Below are positions 1-6,743 of a DNA stretch of 15,178 nt, in pieces. The position numbers and the translations under genes are program-made. Numbering within the stretch: position 1 is the first letter of the stretch; each line of letters begins with the position of its first letter. Origin of the DNA: an uncultured Johnsonella sp. (GTDB lineage: Bacteria; Bacillota; Clostridia; Lachnospirales; Lachnospiraceae); contig CAJPUK010000043.1 in NCBI GenBank assembly GCA_905373785.1, positions 1-15,178 of the forward strand, read 5' to 3'. Below the pieces are notes generated by a model, which was not told where the DNA came from, did not search any database, and was given only the letters and a program-made list of their open reading frames with translations.

Positions 1-54
1 AAAAAACGAATATATTAAGGGCTTTAAATTCAGACCTTAAATATATCCGTTTTT
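1..54 (-). terminator. Intrinsic terminator of the ispE-to-DUF1934 operon
   Basis: On the minus strand a stem of about 14 bp is formed by positions 49-35 and 20-7, with a 14-nt loop (21-34). It is followed directly by six T residues (6-1 of the plus strand read as T on the minus strand). It lies about 20 nt beyond the stop codon of the last gene of the operon. A T-rich run also follows the stem on the plus strand (50-54), so it may also stop transcription coming from the left. Confidence 0.85.
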
Positions 55-70
55 ATCGGCACTCTTTCCA

Positions 71-499
71 CTAAGCCTGCTTTGACCTTACATCCACCAC
101 TATATTGCAATCGGATACAAAGTCCTCTCCCAAATCAAGCAGATAATCCACAGAAACCTTAAGTCTGTCCTCGCTTCTTTGGATATCTATATTCTTAGTA
201 AGAATCCCCATCACAAACTCTCCATAAGGAGTGTTGTAATAGGTTATATGTTTTTTTCCGTTTTTATAAAAGTTCATATTGGAGTTTGTAAAACCCTCTT
301 TAAGTATGCTTAAGCCTTCGGTATCTACTGAAATAGTATTCTTTATGCTGTGTTTTGAACCCTCTATAAGCTCATCATAGGTTATCTTCTCTACACCTGC
401 CTCAGCACTGTACTTAGCAGGTACTACAAGTTCTATATTCTCATTGTCTTCATCCCGCATATGAGTGCCTTTTATACTTACCAATACATCCTTTGTCAT
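71..499 (-). CDS. DUF1934 (YwiB-like) small beta-barrel protein
   Basis: This 142-residue cytosolic protein has no signal peptide or membrane segment. It matches the pattern of the DUF1934 family: an N-terminal strand (VLVSIKGTH), a middle segment with an IEGSKHS-type strand and a central stretch around YNTPYGEFVMGI (residues about 89-100). The C-terminal half ends in LLDLGEDFVSDCNIVVDVR. The family is known structurally as a calycin-like beta barrel of unknown ligand; I assign no function. The ATG is preceded by AGGAGGG at a good distance, and 16 nt separate it from the murI stop codon, so it is the last gene of the operon. Family membership comes from recognition of the pattern, not from a search. 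Confidence 0.8.
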   Translation of the reverse strand: MTKDVLVSIKGTHMRDEDNENIELVVPAKYSAEAGVEKITYDELIEGSKHSIKNTISVDTEGLSILKEGFTNSNMNFYKNGKKHITYYNTPYGEFVMGILTKNIDIQRSEDRLKVSVDYLLDLGEDFVSDCNIVVDVRSKQA

Positions 500-515
500 A
501 TTCCCTCCTATCAGA

Positions 516-1331
516 TCAATACTCCTCTATATTGATCTTCTTGGTATTTTTCACCTCATTAGGCAATATCATGGAAGCAAAATCCTGAAAAGACTCCGCC
601 AGGTCACTTACATAAAAATTGTACTCCGCCTTTATATTGCTGTCTTTTTTAATACCGTATCTGTCCAAAAGTTTTGACAGCTCCAAAGCCGTCTCATAAG
701 CCGGATCCACAAGATTTACCGACTGCCCCATAATCTTGGCTATAGCCGGTTTTAATAAAGGATAGTGTGTGCAACCCAAGACCAAGGTATCTATATATTT
801 GCTTTTAAGTTCGCTTACATACCTGGAAATTATCTCATCAGTTACATTATCATGCATAAGCCCCTCTTCCACCAGCGGGCAGAGCAGGGGACAGGCCTTT
901 TGTGTTACTTCTATACCTTTATCTATATCTTTTATAAACTTCGGATATATACCGCTTGAGACCGTGCCCTTGGTACCTATAACACCTATTCTTTTATTAT
1001 TTGTTACCCTTGCAGCCTGCACCGCACCTGCATGTATCACACCTATAACGGGCAAATCATTTTCATTTATCACAGTGTCAAGTGCATAGGCACTGGCGGT
1101 ATTGCAGGCTATAACTATAGCCTTGACCTCTTTGGTTTTCAGAAAGTTAATAATCTGCCTTGCATATTTTATTATAGTATCTTTGGACTTGCTGCCGTAA
1201 GGCACTCTGGCTGTATCTCCAAAATACACTATACTCTCTCTAGGCATTTGTCTCATTATCTCTCCTGCCACGGTAAGTCCGCCCACTCCTGAATCAAAGA
1301 CCCCGATAGGAGCATTACTTTTATCAAGCAT
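516..1331 (-). CDS. murI: Glutamate racemase
   Basis: The enzyme interconverts L- and D-glutamate in the cytosol and supplies D-Glu for MurD in peptidoglycan synthesis. At 271 residues it has the normal family length. The N-terminal motif VFDSGVGGLT (11-20) carries the Asp and Ser of the active site. The two catalytic cysteines are present in their usual contexts: Cys76 in ACNTAS and Cys187 in GCTHYPLL. The PYGSKS segment (44-49) is also typical. Nothing is missing. The ATG lies 2 nt after the ddl stop codon and its ribosome-binding purines lie inside the end of ddl, so translation is probably coupled. Pairing with ddl makes peptidoglycan supply (murI) much more likely than a catabolic racemase. 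Confidence 0.95.
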   Translation of the reverse strand: MLDKSNAPIGVFDSGVGGLTVAGEIMRQMPRESIVYFGDTARVPYGSKSKDTIIKYARQIINFLKTKEVKAIVIACNTASAYALDTVINENDLPVIGVIHAGAVQAARVTNNKRIGVIGTKGTVSSGIYPKFIKDIDKGIEVTQKACPLLCPLVEEGLMHDNVTDEIISRYVSELKSKYIDTLVLGCTHYPLLKPAIAKIMGQSVNLVDPAYETALELSKLLDRYGIKKDSNIKAEYNFYVSDLAESFQDFASMILPNEVKNTKKINIEEY

Positions 1332-1333
1332 AT

Positions 1334-2392
1334 CTACTCTCTCTCATAAGCTAAGTCTATCAAACTTTGTATTAATCTATATTTATCTATGCCTTTTGCC
1401 TCCCAAAGCATGGGATACATACTTATGTTGGAAAAACCCGGCATAGTATTGATCTCATTAAATATTACTTCTCCTGTATTACTTAAAAAAAAGTCAACTC
1501 TGGCTATTCCATGGCAGTCCATGGCTTTGAAAATAAGCTTTGAGTATTCTCTGATTTTTTCAACCGTATACTCATCCAAACCCGGATCTACCACGGTTTT
1601 TGAAGCCGCATTATAGTATTTTGAATCAAAATCATAAAAGCTGCCTGCACTTAAAATCTCCCCCACACCGCTTACAAGCGGCTTATTCTTTGTTCCAAGT
1701 ACGGCACATTCCAGTTCCCTTCCTACTATCGCCTCTTCCACAAGTATTTTCTTATCATGCAGCACAGCCTCTTCCAAGGCATATTTTAACTCAGCAGCAT
1801 TATTTGCCATATTTACGCCCCTGCTGGAGCCGGCATTTGCAGGTTTTACAAAAACAGGGTATTCAAATCTGTACTCTACCTCCTGTATTGCAGCAATTAT
1901 ATCCTTCTTAATCTTATGTCTGTGCAGCAGTTTATATGCCGCCTGCCTTATACCTATTCTGTCAGCTATAAGCTTGGTATAGGACTTGTCCATGGACAGG
2001 GCGCTTGATAATACATCACAACCTACATAAGGTATCTTAGCCAATTCACAAAGCCCCTGTATAGTTCCGTCCTCTCCATACAAGCCGTGCAACACCGGAA
2101 ATACCAAAGACAGCTTAATCTTGGTATACTCACTTCCCTCTGTTATAAGCAATGATTTTTCTTTGGCATCCGGGAGCAGATAAGCCCCGGTCTTGCCCTC
2201 TCTCCAACTTTCATTTACTATATCTTCAACACTGCCTACCCTAAGCCACTTGCCTTCTTTAGTAATTCCTATTAAGATTATATCATATTTTTCTTTATTT
2301 ATACACTTTATGATATTTATTGCCGACATACATGATACTACATGCTCTGAGGACTGACCTCCGAATATAACCGCTATTACCTGCTTTGACAT
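1334..2392 (-). CDS. ddl: D-alanine--D-alanine ligase
   Basis: This ATP-grasp ligase joins two D-Ala to make the terminal dipeptide of peptidoglycan precursors. The protein has 352 residues. The N-terminal GGQSSEHVVS (11-20) keeps the conserved Glu16 and Ser20. LHGLYGEDGTIQG (101-113) is the variant of the HGPxGEDGT block, with Leu in place of Pro. The omega-loop has KYY at 258-260; a Tyr here is typical of D-Ala-D-Ala enzymes, as opposed to the Phe or His of D-lactate or VanA-type ligases. Metal and substrate residues are in ARVDFF (297-302) and FNEINTMPGF (311-320). On sequence alone it is therefore a housekeeping, glycopeptide-sensitive ligase. The ATG starts 4 nt after the GntR gene stop, with AAAGGA about 12 nt upstream. 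Confidence 0.95.
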   Translation of the reverse strand: MSKQVIAVIFGGQSSEHVVSCMSAINIIKCINKEKYDIILIGITKEGKWLRVGSVEDIVNESWREGKTGAYLLPDAKEKSLLITEGSEYTKIKLSLVFPVLHGLYGEDGTIQGLCELAKIPYVGCDVLSSALSMDKSYTKLIADRIGIRQAAYKLLHRHKIKKDIIAAIQEVEYRFEYPVFVKPANAGSSRGVNMANNAAELKYALEEAVLHDKKILVEEAIVGRELECAVLGTKNKPLVSGVGEILSAGSFYDFDSKYYNAASKTVVDPGLDEYTVEKIREYSKLIFKAMDCHGIARVDFFLSNTGEVIFNEINTMPGFSNISMYPMLWEAKGIDKYRLIQSLIDLAYERE

Positions 2393-2396
2393 TAAT

Positions 2397-3068
2397 CTAC
2401 TTTTCCTTTAAGTTTTTTGCTACCGTAGTTTCCTGGTTATCTATATGCTGTCTGATCTGTTCTTTCGCCATGACAACATCTCTTTCCTTTAGAGCTTTAA
2501 GTATACCTTCATGTTCCGTAACAAGCAAGGCTCTTTTATCGGCATCTTTTATATACTCAATTCTATATCTGTACATCTGCTCCCTTAGATTACCTACCAA
2601 AAGCATAAGCTTATCATTGTCCGTAGATTTGAATATCACATCATGGAAATGCTCATCACTCTTTGCAATCTCTATCAGATCCATCTTCTCTACGGCTTTT
2701 TTAAAATCATCCATTGCAAGATCCAGTTCTCTTATATCTTCCTCGTTCATACGCTCACAGGCAAGCTCTATGGCAAGTTCTTCAAGCGCCTTTCTTACCT
2801 CAAGCACATCTCTTAGGCTTTTACCCGTAATGCCTGCCACTTCCGCTCCCCTTCTGGGTATCATAATAACAAGACCTTCAAGCTCCAGCATCCTTATAGC
2901 CTCTCTTATAGGTGTCCTGCTCACTCCGAGATCCTTTGCAAGGCGTATTTCCACCAGTCTTTCACCGGGTGAAAGATTACCCTTTAATATAGCCTGTCTT
3001 AAAGTCTTAAATACCACATCTCTTAGCGGCATATAATCATCCACAGCCAGTTTAAGTGTTTCTGACAT
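2397..3068 (-). CDS. GntR-family regulator, FCD (FadR-like) subfamily
   Basis: A 223-residue one-component transcription factor. Residues about 14-75 form the winged helix-turn-helix, with recognition helix region LGVSRTPIREAIRMLELEGLV (48-68) and the wing PRRGAEVAG. Residues about 85-215 are an all-helical FCD ligand domain. The usual metal-binding set is visible: Asp138, His142 (SDEHFH), His186 (TEHEGIL) and His208 (RQHID). FCD regulators commonly bind carboxylic acids through this metal; the ligand cannot be read from the sequence. Its ATG overlaps the ispE stop as TAATG and has a strong AAAGGAGGG site. Lying second in the operon, it is a good candidate for an autoregulator acting at the dyad near 4051-4066 (inference). 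Confidence 0.9.
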   Translation of the reverse strand: MSETLKLAVDDYMPLRDVVFKTLRQAILKGNLSPGERLVEIRLAKDLGVSRTPIREAIRMLELEGLVIMIPRRGAEVAGITGKSLRDVLEVRKALEELAIELACERMNEEDIRELDLAMDDFKKAVEKMDLIEIAKSDEHFHDVIFKSTDNDKLMLLVGNLREQMYRYRIEYIKDADKRALLVTEHEGILKALKERDVVMAKEQIRQHIDNQETTVAKNLKEK

Positions 3069-3955
3069 TATAACCCTCCTTTTATAAATTCGCTTATATA
3101 CACTTCTTTAATTTCAGCCCTAAACTCCCCCTGCTTAAAAGTTTCATAGCACTTTTTTGCAAGTACCGAATTTTCAAAGACCCCGAACACTACCGAACCG
3201 GAACCGGTCATTACGGCTCCGAGTGCCCCCTGTCTTATAAGTTCCTGCTTTATTTTTTCTATTAAGGGATACTTCTTTCCTATGTACAGCTCAAAAACAT
3301 TTTTCATATTCTCGGCTATCTTTTTAAGATTTCCCTCTTCAATATAGGAAATTATTTTACCGGTATCGGGTCTATCCTTATCTGTAAGCTTAGATAAATC
3401 CACCAAAGAATAAGCTTCCTTGGTAGATATGGAAAAATAAGGTTTTATAAGCAGCAAATGTGCATCAGGCATAGCTTTCAGTTCAGACAGCTCCTCTCCT
3501 ATGCCCTTAGCCAACATAGTTCCCCCACAGATACAAAAAGGAACATCCGCACCTATCTCCAAACCTATTTTCATAAGTTCTTCCTTGCTTAACCTCAAAT
3601 TATACAGTTCATTCATTCCTCTAAGAACGGCTGCCGCATCCGTACTGCCTCCTGCCATACCTGCTCCCATAGGAATATATTTATATAAATTTATATGCAA
3701 GCCCTCTTTTATATCAAATCTTTCATATAAAAGCTTTGCCGCCTTATAAACTATATTATTTTCAGGAATACATAATCCTTTAATATTGGAACTTATCTCT
3801 ATGTCTTTGTGTCTTAATTTAGTTAGGTTTACCTTATCGTAAACCCCAACACTTTGCATAATCATACAGAGCTCATGATAACCGTCATCTCTCCTTGCCA
3901 ATATATCCAGGGACAGATTGACTTTTGCATAAGCTTTCAGACTTATATTGTCCAT
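3068..3955 (-). CDS. ispE: 4-diphosphocytidyl-2-C-methyl-D-erythritol kinase
   Basis: This GHMP kinase phosphorylates CDP-ME in the MEP pathway, which provides isoprenoids such as undecaprenyl phosphate. The protein has 295 residues. The first block AYAKVNLSLDI contains catalytic Lys11. The glycine-rich ATP loop is PMGAGMAGGS (95-104). IGADVPF (134-140) carries Asp137. The C-terminal GHMP motif is VMTGSGSVVFGVF. All catalytic parts are present. The ATG is preceded by GGGAG at about 7 nt. It is the first gene of a five-gene run (ispE, gntR, ddl, murI, DUF1934) with overlaps or gaps of no more than 16 nt. The presence of ispE means the cell uses the MEP rather than the mevalonate route. Confidence 0.95.
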   Translation of the reverse strand: MDNISLKAYAKVNLSLDILARRDDGYHELCMIMQSVGVYDKVNLTKLRHKDIEISSNIKGLCIPENNIVYKAAKLLYERFDIKEGLHINLYKYIPMGAGMAGGSTDAAAVLRGMNELYNLRLSKEELMKIGLEIGADVPFCICGGTMLAKGIGEELSELKAMPDAHLLLIKPYFSISTKEAYSLVDLSKLTDKDRPDTGKIISYIEEGNLKKIAENMKNVFELYIGKKYPLIEKIKQELIRQGALGAVMTGSGSVVFGVFENSVLAKKCYETFKQGEFRAEIKEVYISEFIKGGL

Positions 3956-4050
3956 AAATTACTCCCGGGCAAAATTACTATGATATAAAATTAACTAACT
4001 TCTAAAAACTTAAAAACCGCTTGTACAATTTAAGAATTTTGTTCATTAGT

Positions 4051-4073
4051 ATACTGTATGCAGTATTATAACA
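4051..4073 (-). promoter_or_regulatory. Probable ispE operon promoter with overlapping dyad operator
   Basis: On the minus strand TGTTATAAT (4073-4065) is an extended -10 element. It overlaps a perfect 6+4+6 dyad, ATACTG-N4-CAGTAT (4051-4066), which would lie across the start of transcription (about 4058). No good -35 is visible, as is common with extended -10 promoters. The promoter overlaps the stop codon of the upstream acetyltransferase gene and leaves a leader of about 100 nt before ispE. A repressor bound at the dyad would block initiation; the GntR protein of the operon is the natural candidate (inference). Confidence 0.5.
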
Positions 4074-4752
4074 CATCCAAATAGAATATATCTATAGAAT
4101 ATTTCAACATATCTTTACTGTACTTTGACAGTTTTTCTGCCAGTTTAATTGAGGCGATATTTCCCTTTTTTATCTCTATAGCAGGTTTTACTTTTTTATA
4201 CACCTTTTTGATTATTGCCTTGGATATTTCATAAGCATAACCTTTATTCCTATACTCAGGACTGATAAAATAGCTAAGAAAATACCTATTCTTATCATTT
4301 CCAAAATACAATCCCGCCATACCTATAAAATCGGAATTTTCCTTATCTTCAACTGCCCAAATTCCATAATCAAAAAACCTGTAAGTAATATTTATATAGT
4401 TAAGAAAAGTTGCTTCATCTTCAAAATACTTTCCGGATTCCGACAAAGCCTGTGATGACTCAATCTTAACATAGTCATCACAGGTTAATTCTCTAAGAGA
4501 GAGTCTGTCGGTATCTAATATGGTCAAAGGCTTATTATGCTTTCTGCAAATAACCTTTTTAAGAAACTCATCATCAATTGATTCAAGACCCTCTACCGCA
4601 TATTCTGCCAAAGACAGATCAAATACTCCTTTTGTGTCTATGGCTACAGTGGCGATTCCCCTACTCTTAGCCTCTTTCAAAGCAAAAGCCTCATCGGATA
4701 TCAGCACTTTGTAATCAATACCGTCAATATTAATGTTTTTTAGGAGCTTCAT
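4066..4752 (-). CDS. Two-domain GNAT N-acetyltransferase
   Basis: From the ATG at 4752 the protein has 228 residues. The C-terminal part (about 82-225) is a GNAT domain: it opens with the RLSLREL strand, has a FIGMAGLYF strand pair, the acetyl-CoA loop as YRNKGYAYE (167-175) and the late NIASIKLAEKL helix (198-208). Residues 1-80 form a separate alpha/beta segment (YKVLISDEAFALKEAKSRGIATVAID...) that looks like half a Rossmann-type fold. I recognise this arrangement from clostridial acetyltransferases but know no function for it; the substrate is unknown. A TTG at 4764 could extend the frame by four residues, but GGAG sits 6 nt before the ATG at 4752, so the ATG is preferred. The gene overlaps the end of the cyclophilin gene by 23 nt, so the two are co-transcribed. 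Confidence 0.8.
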   Translation of the reverse strand: MKLLKNINIDGIDYKVLISDEAFALKEAKSRGIATVAIDTKGVFDLSLAEYAVEGLESIDDEFLKKVICRKHNKPLTILDTDRLSLRELTCDDYVKIESSQALSESGKYFEDEATFLNYINITYRFFDYGIWAVEDKENSDFIGMAGLYFGNDKNRYFLSYFISPEYRNKGYAYEISKAIIKKVYKKVKPAIEIKKGNIASIKLAEKLSKYSKDMLKYSIDIFYLDVL

Positions 4753-5251
4753 ACTCAACTCCAAAGGTATCTACCGTCATGGAAGCTATCTTTTGCTCAT
4801 TAAGCGGTCTGTCCTCTCTGTCCGTTTGAACGGCTGCTATCTTATCAACCACATCCATGCCTTCTATTACTTTTCCAAAAGCCGCATAAGCACCGTCAAG
4901 ATGCGGTGAAGTCTCATGCATTATAAAAAACTGACTTCCGGCAGAGTTAGGATCCATAGCCCTTGCCATAGATATAACTCCTCTTTCATGCTTTAAATCA
5001 TTCTTTATTCCATTATGTGCAAACTCGCCTTCTATGGTATAACCCGGACCGCCTGTACCTATACCCTTCGGGCAGCCTCCCTGTATCATAAAGCCGGATA
5101 TTACTCTGTGGAAAATAAGCCCGTTATAATAACCTGCATTTATTAAACTTATAAAATTCTTTACGGTATTTGGGGCAACATCAGGATAAAGCTCAAGTTT
5201 TATTACCGAACCGTCATTCATATTAATTGTAACTATAGGATTCTTACTCAT
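4730..5251 (-). CDS. Cyclophilin-type peptidyl-prolyl cis-trans isomerase
   Basis: A 173-residue single-domain cyclophilin catalysing cis-trans isomerisation of X-Pro bonds. The core motifs are in order: FHRVISGFMIQGG (47-59) with catalytic Arg49, the Gly-rich GTGGPGYTIEGEF loop, RGVISMARAMDPNSAGSQFFI (90-110) and HLDGAYAAFGKV (117-128). His117 replaces the Trp of cyclosporin-sensitive eukaryotic forms, which is usual in bacteria. There is no signal peptide or lipobox, so it acts in the cytosol. The start has AGAGAGG about 8 nt upstream. It precedes and overlaps the GNAT gene, forming a small transcription unit with its own probable promoter at 5291-5299. Confidence 0.93.
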   Translation of the reverse strand: MSKNPIVTINMNDGSVIKLELYPDVAPNTVKNFISLINAGYYNGLIFHRVISGFMIQGGCPKGIGTGGPGYTIEGEFAHNGIKNDLKHERGVISMARAMDPNSAGSQFFIMHETSPHLDGAYAAFGKVIEGMDVVDKIAAVQTDREDRPLNEQKIASMTVDTFGVEYEAPKKH

Positions 5252-5290
5252 ATTCTAAGCCTCTCTTTTTCATATATTTAAACTCTGCTA

Positions 5291-5299
5291 ATTATAACA
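5291..5299 (-). promoter_or_regulatory. Extended -10 promoter of the cyclophilin gene
   Basis: The minus strand has TGTTATAAT, preceded by GATG. The same 13-base string GATGTGTTATAAT occurs at the ispE promoter (4077-4065). The -35 region (about 17 nt upstream, TATAAA) is poor. The predicted start leaves a leader of about 35 nt before the gene. Confidence 0.5.
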
Positions 5300-5328
5300 C
5301 ATCTTTACAAAGCTTTATAGCATATTTC

Positions 5329-6444
5329 TCATGACCTTACTAAAATCAGGTGTAAGGGTACTAAAATCCCTATATATGCAAACATTTTATATAATCCGCT
5401 TAAAGTATATATAGAGTTTATGTAGTGATAAACCGGCACCGTACACTGCAATAAAGGCTTTGACAAATCTATAAATATAGGACTTAAAATCACACTTACT
5501 ATCAAAATAACAGGGATAAATGCACTGTATATGTATATATTGTTAAATATAACTCTCAGCATATTACTTACTAAGGCAAGAGCAAGCACATAGAAAAACA
5601 AACTCACAACTTCTTTATACAAGGCAATACCCAGACCTGATACATATATTGCTACAAGCAGTATCACTGCTGCCGTAGATGTTATAGAGAGTATGTATAA
5701 AAAAGAAAAAGCCGCTTTTAATCTTCTGTCTATCCATACCCAAAGCCCGGCATCTACATCCTTTTTATAAAACATAGCCGATATCATAGCTACGAGAAAA
5801 AGCCATATAGCCAAAAAACCTCTTAAAGGGTTTAGAAGAAAGCTCTTATCCGACTTTTTTTCTACATAGTCATCACCGTCAAGACTTACAAACTCTATAA
5901 TATCATCCTCTATCTTTCTTGCTTCATAATATTCATCCAGTTCTTTTTCACCCTCTTTATTATCTTGTAAGTAGGTAAACTTTTCTTTCATATATTTTTT
6001 ATATAAAGCCTTGGAAATATAAGGATATAGCTTTGCAAAAAGCTTTTCTCTTGAGATACCCAGTATACTGCTTTTTCTTGCTTCTATAACTTTAACGATA
6101 TGCTTTCTCTTATACAAGTTATTATTAACAGCCCTTTCTAAATCATCCGGTAAAATCCACAGGGCATCAAGCCTGACTTGTAAATCTTCATATGCACTGT
6201 CCTCATCCTGATACTCTATAAAGTTTATAATACTGTCTTCTTTAGTCAGTTCCTCAATAATATCCTTTGATAAGCCTGAGCCCGCATCCGTATACAGTCC
6301 CACTTTAAGCACCGAGCTGTCCCTTAAACTTATTATCCTAAGAGAAAAAGCAAGCAAGGGCAGCAACAAAAACAACACTATATAACTGTAATTTTTTAAA
6401 CTCCTTTTATTAAGCAAATAGTACCATGTAAATAATTTACGCAT
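5329..6444 (-). CDS. ABC-2 type transporter permease (second permease)
   Basis: A 371-residue membrane protein. One hydrophobic segment (about 20-39) is followed by a soluble, charged domain of about 165 residues (45-205). This is followed by five further membrane segments at about 209-226, 246-268, 279-297, 304-326 and 352-369. This is the layout of ABC-2 exporters with an outer domain between helices 1 and 2 (ABC2_membrane_3 / YhgE-like). The sequence is divergent, and I see only the topology and the short strand 'VLKVGLYTDAGSG', which parallels 'KINVGIVGDPKDS' in the neighbouring permease. It probably pairs with the permease at 6744-7952 as a heterodimer energised by the ATPase at 8141-8809. 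The ribosome site (AGGG at about 10 nt) is weak. Confidence 0.75.
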   Translation of the reverse strand: MRKLFTWYYLLNKRSLKNYSYIVLFLLLPLLAFSLRIISLRDSSVLKVGLYTDAGSGLSKDIIEELTKEDSIINFIEYQDEDSAYEDLQVRLDALWILPDDLERAVNNNLYKRKHIVKVIEARKSSILGISREKLFAKLYPYISKALYKKYMKEKFTYLQDNKEGEKELDEYYEARKIEDDIIEFVSLDGDDYVEKKSDKSFLLNPLRGFLAIWLFLVAMISAMFYKKDVDAGLWVWIDRRLKAAFSFLYILSITSTAAVILLVAIYVSGLGIALYKEVVSLFFYVLALALVSNMLRVIFNNIYIYSAFIPVILIVSVILSPIFIDLSKPLLQCTVPVYHYINSIYTLSGLYKMFAYIGILVPLHLILVRS

Positions 6445-6743
6445 ATCTTATATCCCTATCTTATTTATGTGCTATAACATTTTTATAGCATCCAACTTTA
6501 TAAAAAACGATTTACGACAGTTTTTATTAAATTATACTGCTCAGTTGCTGCAATATCTTTTTACAACTGTCATCAAGCATATAATTGAGTTTTCATATTA
6601 TTATTCTACAGCTTTTATAAATTATATTGCCGCATTTCTACAATATTTTTTCATAAAGTTGCATTGGTATAATATTTAGAAAGTAATCTAAACAAATTTA
6701 TCTGTGTGAACAATCTATTTGATTCATTTACTTAAAAACTATA
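6445..6743. other. Gap between the two permease genes: repeats and a small hairpin
   Basis: This 299-nt AT-rich gap has no convincing gene. It holds two diverged direct repeats of about 57 nt (6513-6572 and 6606-6662), described separately. A perfect 7-bp hairpin, GCTATAA-N5-TTATAGC (6471-6489), ends 26 nt before the downstream ATG, and an imperfect stem at about 6690-6725 lies just beyond the stop of the first permease. I see no T-run after that stem, so it is not a clear terminator. Spacing this wide inside a transporter set suggests a separate promoter or an unrecognised leader RNA for the second permease. Confidence 0.4.
6513..6662. repeat. Pair of diverged direct repeats of about 57 bp
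   Basis: Read on the minus strand, both copies share the pattern (A)AAAA-ATATTG-AG-AA-...-GCA-TATAATTTA-TAAAA-CTGT, at 6662-6606 and 6572-6513. I estimate roughly 70% identity by eye with a few indels. The left copy (6513-6572) is bounded by a 7-bp inverted pair, GACAGTT (6516-6522) and AACTGTC (6565-6571). Each copy contains a TATAAT hexamer on the minus strand but no matching -35 at normal spacing. Confidence 0.4.

Noticed and set aside
1600..1911. Open plus-strand frame of about 100 codons opposite ddl, and similar ones opposite other genes
   Set aside because: They lie wholly antisense to well-supported genes, lack ribosome sites and show low-complexity or Cys/Ser/Leu-rich translations typical of antisense shadows.
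6467..6679. 70-codon plus-strand frame in the gap between the permeases
   Set aside because: The translation is a Phe/Ile/Tyr-rich product of AT-rich DNA. The start has no ribosome site, and the frame overlaps the direct repeats.
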